NCBI RefSeq assembly: GCF_000010985.1
Contig: NC_013939.1
Coordinates: forward strand, 1,765,501 to 1,829,500
DNA: 64,000 nt
Reading direction: 5' to 3'
DNA from: Deferribacter desulfuricans SSM1
Lineage (GTDB): Bacteria > Chrysiogenota > Deferribacteres > Deferribacterales > Deferribacteraceae
Below are positions 58,087-64,000 of the stretch, in pieces. A program made the translations under genes and the position numbers. Below the pieces are notes generated by a model that was given only the letters and a program-made list of their open reading frames with translations, was not told the DNA's origin and made no database searches. The first letter of the stretch is position 1, and each line of letters starts with the position of its first letter.

Positions 58087-59192
58087 TTGCTCCTTATATA
58101 ATATTTTCCATCTATTTCTATATAAATTAAACCTTTTAATTCCATCATGGATAGCTTATTCATAATGCTTACATAATCCAAATTAATAGATAAACAAAGC
58201 TCATCAATATTTTTGGGAAATAACGCCAAAGCGTTGTAAATCTTTTCTTCCAGAGCATCTTCAAAGTTTATATTAGTTTTATTATCTTTTTTGTCAATTA
58301 TTTTAATATTATCCACATATTTGACAATATCTTCTAAAATATCGTAGTAGTTTTCTAATAGTTTCGCACCTTCTCGTATCAGTTTATTTGTCCCTCTGTT
58401 TTTCTCTTCTGGCCATATTGGAACTGCATAAACATCTCTATTTTCTTCCATTGCAAGTCTTGCTGTTATTAGAGAACCACTTTTTTCAGCAGCTTCCACA
58501 ACCACCACACCATAAGACAAACCTGCAATTATTCTGTTTCTTTTTGGAAAATTATATGGATCAGGCTTTGTATTTATAGAAAATTCTGTCAAAGCACACC
58601 CTTTCTCTACCAGCTCTTTAAAATATCTTCTATTACTATCAGGATAAACATATTTTAGTCCACAACCCATAATTGCAGTAGTACTACCCTTTTTCATAGC
58701 ACCTATATGTGCAGCAATATCAATCCCAGCTGCAAATCCACTCACTACATTTATTCCAACTTCAGCAAGCTCCATACCTAATTCTTCTGCAAATTTTAAA
58801 CCCCTTCTACTTGCTCGTCTAGAACCAACAATTGCTATCATCGGTTTTTCTAAAACCGATAAATCTCCATAACCATACAAATAGGCTGGGGGGCTTGAAA
58901 TCTGTTTTAAAAGCTCTGGATAATCCTTGTCCTCATAAAGGATCATTGAGATATTATATTTTTTGATTAACTCAAGCTCTTCTTTTACAAAATTATGGTC
59001 AACTTTTTGCAAATCGATTAAGCTTGCAATCTTCTCTCCAAAATCAGAAATTAATTCATCAATCCCTTTTTCAAATATGCTTTGTAAAGTATTATATTTT
59101 TTTACCAGGTTGACAATTATATTGTCCGAAACACCTTTTATCGATTTCAAAGATAAATAATTTTTTATTAATATTTCTCTATCAAAATCCAT
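58083..59192 (-). CDS. dprA: DNA processing protein DprA
   Basis: DprA loads RecA on incoming single-stranded DNA during transformation. The 369-residue product has an N-terminal helical region (about 1-70), the Rossmann-like domain with GSRRASRRGLKFAEELG, SGFAAGIDIAAH and FPKRNRIIAGLS, and a C-terminal winged-helix-like part (FPKNIDELCLSINLDY). The ATG at 59190-59192 shares one base with the upstream stop; a TTG nine codons upstream also keeps the frame but overlaps the neighbour. smg and topA follow. Confidence 0.95.
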   Translation of the reverse strand: MDFDREILIKNYLSLKSIKGVSDNIIVNLVKKYNTLQSIFEKGIDELISDFGEKIASLIDLQKVDHNFVKEELELIKKYNISMILYEDKDYPELLKQISSPPAYLYGYGDLSVLEKPMIAIVGSRRASRRGLKFAEELGMELAEVGINVVSGFAAGIDIAAHIGAMKKGSTTAIMGCGLKYVYPDSNRRYFKELVEKGCALTEFSINTKPDPYNFPKRNRIIAGLSYGVVVVEAAEKSGSLITARLAMEENRDVYAVPIWPEEKNRGTNKLIREGAKLLENYYDILEDIVKYVDNIKIIDKKDNKTNINFEDALEEKIYNALALFPKNIDELCLSINLDYVSIMNKLSMMELKGLIYIEIDGKYYIRSN

Positions 59193-60277
59193 TAAATATT
59201 TTTTAACAAAATCTCCCAAAATTTAACGGCACAATCAAGTGCCTTATCAGGAACCTTAAAATTTATATTATGTAAAGGAACCACTTCTTCACCTTCTTTT
59301 ATCCCAACCCTAACAAAAACCCCAGGGACAATCTTTTGATATAATGCAAAATCCTCTCCACCCATAGATTTTGGGATATTTTTAACAACTTTTTCACCAT
59401 TATTTTCAAATAGATCTATAATTTTTAATGATAAACCTTCATCATTAATCACTGGTGGTGTCCCATCCTCAATAACCAAGTCTATTTTTATGTTGTAAAA
59501 CTCCTCAATAGATTTACAACAATTTTCTAACTCAGATTTTAGAAATTCTAATAACTCATCTTTAAAGTACCTAAAAGTACCATCAATTCTTAACTCTGAT
59601 GGCAGAATGTTTCCTGCAGTACCACCTTCAATTTTACCAAAAGTTATCAATGATTCGTAAAGTGGATTGATTTTCCTTGAAACAATCTTTTGTGCCATAT
59701 TAATAAGATCTGCCGCTGCAACAATTAAGTCATTGCCCAGATGTGGATAAGCCCCATGGGTACCTTTTCCTGTTAGAGTAATATGAAAATGATTTGAGCC
59801 TGCCATCAATTCACCAGGTTTAATCCCATAAGTACCAAGCTCTATTTCAGGGTCAACATGGATACCATATATTTCATCCACTCCATCAAGTCCGCCATTA
59901 TCTATAATGATTCTTGCACCAGAGACTATCTCCTCAGCTGGCTGAAAAATACACCTAATATTCACATCAGGGGTAATTTCCCTTTTTACAATTTTCTGCA
60001 AAATTAACAACAATGCTGATGTGTGTAAATGATGACCACACAAATGTTTAGCTTCAGTCTTGTCAGCATTAATAGGCAAAGCATCTATATCAGCTCTGAT
60101 TGCAACTGTTTTAGATTTACCAAAATCAATTGTCCCAAAACAACCTGTATCCAAAACTTTGTCTATTTTAATGCCATTACTTTTTAAAAAATTTACAATA
60201 TATTCCGTTGTTTTGAACTCTTTAAACGAGATTTCTGCTATCTGCTCTAAGTCGTGTAGAATTTTATATTCTATCAT
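59192..60277 (-). CDS. M20-family amidohydrolase
   Basis: A 361-residue zinc peptidase/deacylase of the M20D group (hippurate hydrolase, IAA-amino-acid hydrolase, N-acetyl-diaminopimelate deacetylase). Seen: IRADIDALPIN, metal-site CGHHLH (80-85), catalytic QPAEE (112-116) and GIHVDP (139-143). The usual CGHDxH reads CGHHLH here, so the acidic residue after the first His is replaced. The dimerisation-domain stretch SNHFHITLTGKGTHGAYPHLG is normal. It lies 1 nt after fabI and 1 nt overlaps dprA. Substrate unknown. Confidence 0.82.
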   Translation of the reverse strand: MIEYKILHDLEQIAEISFKEFKTTEYIVNFLKSNGIKIDKVLDTGCFGTIDFGKSKTVAIRADIDALPINADKTEAKHLCGHHLHTSALLLILQKIVKREITPDVNIRCIFQPAEEIVSGARIIIDNGGLDGVDEIYGIHVDPEIELGTYGIKPGELMAGSNHFHITLTGKGTHGAYPHLGNDLIVAAADLINMAQKIVSRKINPLYESLITFGKIEGGTAGNILPSELRIDGTFRYFKDELLEFLKSELENCCKSIEEFYNIKIDLVIEDGTPPVINDEGLSLKIIDLFENNGEKVVKNIPKSMGGEDFALYQKIVPGVFVRVGIKEGEEVVPLHNINFKVPDKALDCAVKFWEILLKNI

Positions 60278-60278
60278 A

Positions 60279-61046
60279 TTAAAGCCCTAATATATTGTAT
60301 CCACTATCCACATACAATATATCACCAGTAACACCACTAGCCAAATCACTGCAAAGGAAAAGTGCCGCTTTTGCAACATCATCCTGAGTGACATTTCTTT
60401 TAAGTGGTGCTCTCTCCTCAATTAATGACAAAATTGTCCTAAAACCAGAGACACCGCTTGCCGCCAAAGTTTTTATTGGGCCTGCAGATATAGCATTTAC
60501 TCTGATTTTTTTCTCACCTAGCTCATTTGCCAAATATCTCATTGAAGCCTCTAATGCAGCTTTTGCAACACCCATAACGTTGTAATTTTTAACTACTTTT
60601 ACAGAGCCATAATAGGTCATAGTAATAATAGAACCACCTTCATTCATCAGAGGTTCTGATAATTGGGCAAGCTTTACAAGAGAATAAGCACTTACTTCCA
60701 TCGCAGTTAAAAACCCTTCTCTACTTGTATCGATAAACCTACCCTTCAAATCCTCTGCAGGAGCATAAGCAATAGAGTGAACAAGTATATCAAATTTCCC
60801 AAACTCTTGCTCAACTAACTTAAAAGTTTCTTCTAACTCTAACTCATTGGTAACATCACATTTTACACAAAATTTTCCATTTAGCTCTTCAGAAATAGGC
60901 TTAACCCTTTTTGCCAAAGGTTCCGATGCATAAGTAAAGCCTAACTCTGCCCCTTCCTCTTTGAATCTCTTTGCAATTGCATAAGCAATAGATTTATTAT
61001 TTGCTACACCAAATATTAAAGCTTTTTTGCCATCTAATAATCCCAT
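60279..61046 (-). CDS. fabI: Enoyl-[acyl-carrier-protein] reductase (NADH)
   Basis: Last step of each fatty-acid elongation cycle, target of triclosan. The 255-residue SDR protein has the FabI-type start [21 protein letters not shown] and catalytic Y145, Y155 and K162 (the Y-x6-K pattern in YNVMGVAK). [22 protein letters not shown] is also conserved. The length is typical. It lies 11 nt after radA. A single short-chain FabI is expected to be triclosan-sensitive. Confidence 0.97.
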   Translation of the reverse strand: MGLLDGKKALIFGVANNKSIAYAIAKRFKEEGAELGFTYASEPLAKRVKPISEELNGKFCVKCDVTNELELEETFKLVEQEFGKFDILVHSIAYAPAEDLKGRFIDTSREGFLTAMEVSAYSLVKLAQLSEPLMNEGGSIITMTYYGSVKVVKNYNVMGVAKAALEASMRYLANELGEKKIRVNAISAGPIKTLAASGVSGFRTILSLIEERAPLKRNVTQDDVAKAALFLCSDLASGVTGDILYVDSGYNILGL

Positions 61047-61057
61047 GATTTATCCTC

Positions 61058-62386
61058 CTAAATATAGTTTGTTATCTCATTTATATGTTTTATAGCAAAC
61101 AGTTCAACCGATTTGTCTGAAACATTATTCATATTCCCAATTATCTTCTTGATATTAAACCGTTTTGCTTCATTTATTCTCATATCCAAAAAAACAGGTG
61201 TCCTAACTTCGCCGGTCAACCCTACCTCACCTAAAAATACCGCATTTTTCTCAATTGCAATATCTCTGAAAGAAGAAATTATCGCAGCACAAACTGCCAA
61301 ATCAACAGAAGGCTCAGTTATTTTCAAACCTCCAACTATATTCAAATAAACATCACAGGTAGACAAATTAAATCCACATTTTTTCTCCAAGATAGCCAAC
61401 AACATATTTAATCTATTCAAATCAAATCCTGTTACATTCCTCTTTGGATAATTAAAATATGTTTGCGAAACAAGTGCTTGTATTTCCACCAAAAAAGCTC
61501 TTGTCCCTTCCATTACAACTGTAAGAGCCCTACCTGGTGCATCACTGTTATTATCAATAAAACTACTTGATCTGTATTCAATGAGCCCTTTACCTGACAT
61601 TTCAAAAAGCCCCACCTCATTGGTGGAACCAAATCTGTTTTTTACTGCTCTTAAAATTCTCAAGCCTCTTTCATAATCCCCTTCAAAATAAAGCACCGTA
61701 TCAACTAAATGCTCTAAAACTTTGGGCCCAGCAATAACACCATCTTTTGTTACCTGCCCTACGATAAATACTGAAACACCCTTGCTTTTTGCAAATTCCA
61801 CCAACTTATGGGTTACATATTTTACCTGACTAACTGTACCTGCAGCTGATGAGATTTCCGAAGAATAAATCGTTTGTATCGAGTCAATTATAATCACATC
61901 AGCTCTTTTATCACTCAATGAATCCAAGACATCTTCTATATTGTTTGTCGCAGAAAAAAATAGCTCATCTCCATTGATATTCAGTCTGTCACATCTAAGT
62001 TTTAACTGTGTTAAAGATTCCTCACCACTGAAATAAATAACTCTTTTTCCATGTTTGGATAATTTATCAGAGATTTGCAGCATAATTGTTGATTTACCTA
62101 TACCAGGTTCTCCACCTATTAAAACTACGCCACCTTTTACAACCCCTCCACCTAAAACCTGATCAAACTCATTAATTCCGGTACTAAATCTTTCGGTTTC
62201 AACACCTTCTATATCAGATATTCTCTTAATTTCTAATCCATTTCTTTTCTTTCTAATTTCACTTTTCGACTCTTCAATTTCTTCCACAAAGCTATTCCAG
62301 CTACCACACTCACTGCACTTTCCAACCCATTTTGGTGTTTTATATCCGCAGACCTGACAGACAAAGGAAGTTTTACTCTTCTTCAT
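61058..62386 (-). CDS. radA: DNA repair protein RadA (Sms)
   Basis: RadA drives branch migration during recombination and transformation. The 442-residue product has a zinc finger (C10-x2-C13, C24-x2-C27), a RecA-like core with Walker [11 protein letters not shown], the family motif KNRFGS, and a Lon-protease-like C-terminal domain. The ATG at 62384-62386 gives [14 protein letters not shown]; a TTG five codons upstream is less likely. It overlaps ruvB by 14 nt. Confidence 0.97.
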   Translation of the reverse strand: MKKSKTSFVCQVCGYKTPKWVGKCSECGSWNSFVEEIEESKSEIRKKRNGLEIKRISDIEGVETERFSTGINEFDQVLGGGVVKGGVVLIGGEPGIGKSTIMLQISDKLSKHGKRVIYFSGEESLTQLKLRCDRLNINGDELFFSATNNIEDVLDSLSDKRADVIIIDSIQTIYSSEISSAAGTVSQVKYVTHKLVEFAKSKGVSVFIVGQVTKDGVIAGPKVLEHLVDTVLYFEGDYERGLRILRAVKNRFGSTNEVGLFEMSGKGLIEYRSSSFIDNNSDAPGRALTVVMEGTRAFLVEIQALVSQTYFNYPKRNVTGFDLNRLNMLLAILEKKCGFNLSTCDVYLNIVGGLKITEPSVDLAVCAAIISSFRDIAIEKNAVFLGEVGLTGEVRTPVFLDMRINEAKRFNIKKIIGNMNNVSDKSVELFAIKHINEITNYI

Positions 62387-63404
62387 CCAAAAACTCTTCA
62401 ATTGTCATCTGATACCCTTTAAAAGGGATATTCAAATGTTCATATGCAAGCGGTGTAACTACCCTACCTCTTGGAGTCTTTTTAATAAAACCTTTATAAA
62501 TCAGATAAGGTTCTATCACATCCTCCAAAGTATCCTTCTCCTCAGAAAGGGTAGCTGACAAAGTTTCAATACCCACAGGCCCCCCGTTATACTTTTCAAT
62601 AATTGCTAACAAAAAGTTTCTATCATTTATATCAAGTCCAGCACTATCTATTTCAAGACGATTTAGCCCAAAATCTGCAATCTCTTTAGTAACTACACCA
62701 TCATTCATAACTTCTGCAAAGTCTCTAACTCTTCGCAATATTCTATGGGCTATCCTTGGTGTCCCACGACATCTTGAGGCAATAACCATCGCGGCACTAT
62801 CATCAATTTCCACACCTAATACCTTCGCCCCTCTTAAAACTATCTGTTTAAGCTCATCAACATCATAAAAATCCAATCTAAATATCATTCCAAATCTATC
62901 TCTAAGAGGTGAAGTTAGTAAACCTGCTCTTGTAGTCGCACCGATTAAAGTAAATTTTGGTAAATCGATTTTTATAGTCCTTGCAGCTGGCCCCTGACCT
63001 ATAATTATATCAAGTTTAAAATCCTCCATAGCAGGATACAGTATTTCCTCAACAGATGTATGTAATCTATGAATTTCATCAATAAACAAAACATCGCCTT
63101 CTGAAAGATTTGTCAGTATCGCAGCTAAATCACCTGGTTTTTCTATAGTAGGTCCACTAGTAGATTTTATGCTTACACCAAGCTCGTTTGCTATAATATT
63201 TGCTAAAGTAGTTTTCCCAAGCCCTGGAGGCCCATAAATAAGACAGTGATCTAACGGCTCTCCTCTCTTTTTAGCTGCTTCAACAAATATTTTCAGATTT
63301 TCTACAATCTTTTTCTGACCAACATACTCATCAAAACTATTTGGTCTAATATGGATTCCCTGAATATCCTCTTCTCTTCTTTCTGGATCAAACATTTCTC
63401 TCAT
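62373..63404 (-). CDS. ruvB: Holliday junction helicase subunit RuvB
   Basis: Motor of Holliday-junction branch migration with RuvA. The 343-residue AAA+ protein has Walker [13 protein letters not shown], Walker [11 protein letters not shown], sensor [18 protein letters not shown] and the winged-helix C-terminal part ([20 protein letters not shown]). It overlaps radA by 14 nt and shares one base with the HD-domain gene stop. ruvA and ruvC are not in the window. Confidence 0.98.
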   Translation of the reverse strand: MREMFDPERREEDIQGIHIRPNSFDEYVGQKKIVENLKIFVEAAKKRGEPLDHCLIYGPPGLGKTTLANIIANELGVSIKSTSGPTIEKPGDLAAILTNLSEGDVLFIDEIHRLHTSVEEILYPAMEDFKLDIIIGQGPAARTIKIDLPKFTLIGATTRAGLLTSPLRDRFGMIFRLDFYDVDELKQIVLRGAKVLGVEIDDSAAMVIASRCRGTPRIAHRILRRVRDFAEVMNDGVVTKEIADFGLNRLEIDSAGLDINDRNFLLAIIEKYNGGPVGIETLSATLSEEKDTLEDVIEPYLIYKGFIKKTPRGRVVTPLAYEHLNIPFKGYQMTIEEFLDEEE

Positions 63405-63961
63405 TAAACACCCAAGATATCAGCATTTTTGGACAAAGCTTCTATTAAAAAAGCGATATGCTCATCCAGATCCACACCTAACTCTTCTACCCCTTTATAG
63501 ATGTCCTCTCGATTTACACCCCTTGCAAACGATTTATCTTTTAATTTTTTCTTCACACTTTTAACTTTCACATTTGCTATTTTTTTATCTGGTCTTACAT
63601 AAGCACAGGCAAGTAAGAAACCTGAAAGCTCATCTACAGCAAAAAGTGTCTTAGCCATCAAAGTCTTTCTCTCAACACCAGTATAATCTGCATGACCTAA
63701 AATAGCCTCTATTATATCTTCTGGATACCCTCTTTCTTTTAGAATCTCTGCACCTTTATAGGGATGCTCCTCTTCAGAAGGGTATTTTTCATAGTCAAAA
63801 TCGTGAAGCAAACCCACAACTCCCCACTTTTCCACATCTTCACCAAATTTTTCTGCATAAGCTCTCATTGCAGTTTCTACAGCCAAAGCATGCTTTATAA
63901 GACTATCACTTTTAGTGTATTCTGTAAGCAGTTGATAAGCTTCCTCCCTACTCACATTCAT
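63404..63961 (-). CDS. HD-domain phosphohydrolase-like protein
   Basis: A 185-residue protein of the HD superfamily. Metal ligands appear as H24 (IKHALAVE), H53-D54 ([10 protein letters not shown]), H66 and H90 (ILGHADYTG). This type, with a central HDxDYEKYP motif, is widespread and has no proven substrate. A GGGGG ribosome-binding site lies before the ATG. The stop shares a base with the ruvB start, so the gene begins this visible run of recombination and housekeeping genes. Confidence 0.8.
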   Translation of the reverse strand: MNVSREEAYQLLTEYTKSDSLIKHALAVETAMRAYAEKFGEDVEKWGVVGLLHDFDYEKYPSEEEHPYKGAEILKERGYPEDIIEAILGHADYTGVERKTLMAKTLFAVDELSGFLLACAYVRPDKKIANVKVKSVKKKLKDKSFARGVNREDIYKGVEELGVDLDEHIAFLIEALSKNADILGV

Positions 63962-64000
63962 AAAATACCCCCTTTGTTTTTACCTTTATAAACCAAAACT

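Overview
The window is about 64 kb of AT-rich bacterial chromosome (roughly one third G+C by eye). It suggests a Gram-negative, flagellated bacterium: there is an outer-membrane porin, an orphan flagellin with a sigma-28-type promoter, two secreted proteins with signal peptides, and FabI, IspG and TrmFO. The mix of gene order, zinc-ribbon ribosomal proteins and a dispersed 'AGATTGCTTCG...CGAAGCAATCT' palindrome reminds me of Deferribacterota (Deferribacter/Calditerrivibrio-like). That placement is inference from memory; no search was run.

Region 1 (1-5451, minus strand). In transcription order: two short orphan ABC ATPases, a class II aldolase-like protein, a xylose-isomerase-like TIM barrel, hemL, a PII-like protein, then the F0 genes atpZ, atpI, atpB and the start of atpE. 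Genes overlap or nearly touch, so this looks like one transcript.

Region 2 (5458-24259, minus strand). This is the complete str-S10-spc-alpha ribosomal supercluster: rpsL, rpsG, fusA, tuf1, S10, L3, L4, L23, L2, S19, L22, S3, L16, L29, S17, L14, L24, L5, S14 (zinc form), S8, L6, L18, S5, L15, secY, adk, map, infA, L36, S13, S11, S4, rpoA, L17. L30 (rpmD) is absent from its usual place. A strong promoter sits before rpsL and a hairpin terminator follows rplQ.

Region 3 (24360-37270, minus strand). tRNA-Thr(TGT), tRNA-Tyr, tRNA-Gly, tRNA-Thr(GGT), tuf2, rpmG, tRNA-Trp, secE, nusG, rplK, rplA, an L10 leader, rplJ, rplL, an attenuator-like hairpin, rpoB and rpoC. The tRNA-tuf order matches the E. 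coli thrU-tyrU-glyT-thrT-tufB block. A canonical promoter precedes the tRNAs and a hairpin terminator lies inside the tRNA cluster.

Region 4 (37298-50175, mixed strands, looser packing). This is the accessory part: uspA, mazG, a small Cys-rich protein, a candidate amidoligase plus gamma-glutamylcyclotransferase pair, murI, two FG-GAP-type secreted proteins, a porin, a flagellin and a DEAD-box helicase. All five copies of the palindromic repeat found in the window lie here, between genes.

Region 5 (50176-64000, minus strand). ABC-F ATPase, then in transcription order an HD-domain protein, ruvB, radA, fabI, an M20 amidohydrolase, dprA, smg, topA, trmFO, xerC and ispG. It is a dense housekeeping run for recombination, DNA uptake/processing, topology, tRNA modification and isoprenoid/fatty-acid synthesis.

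The best candidates for something not well described are the amidoligase/cyclotransferase pair bracketed by repeats (39.3-41.1 kb), the degenerate-looking EcfA-like pair downstream of rplQ, and the porin-linked secreted protein pair (42.1-46.5 kb).
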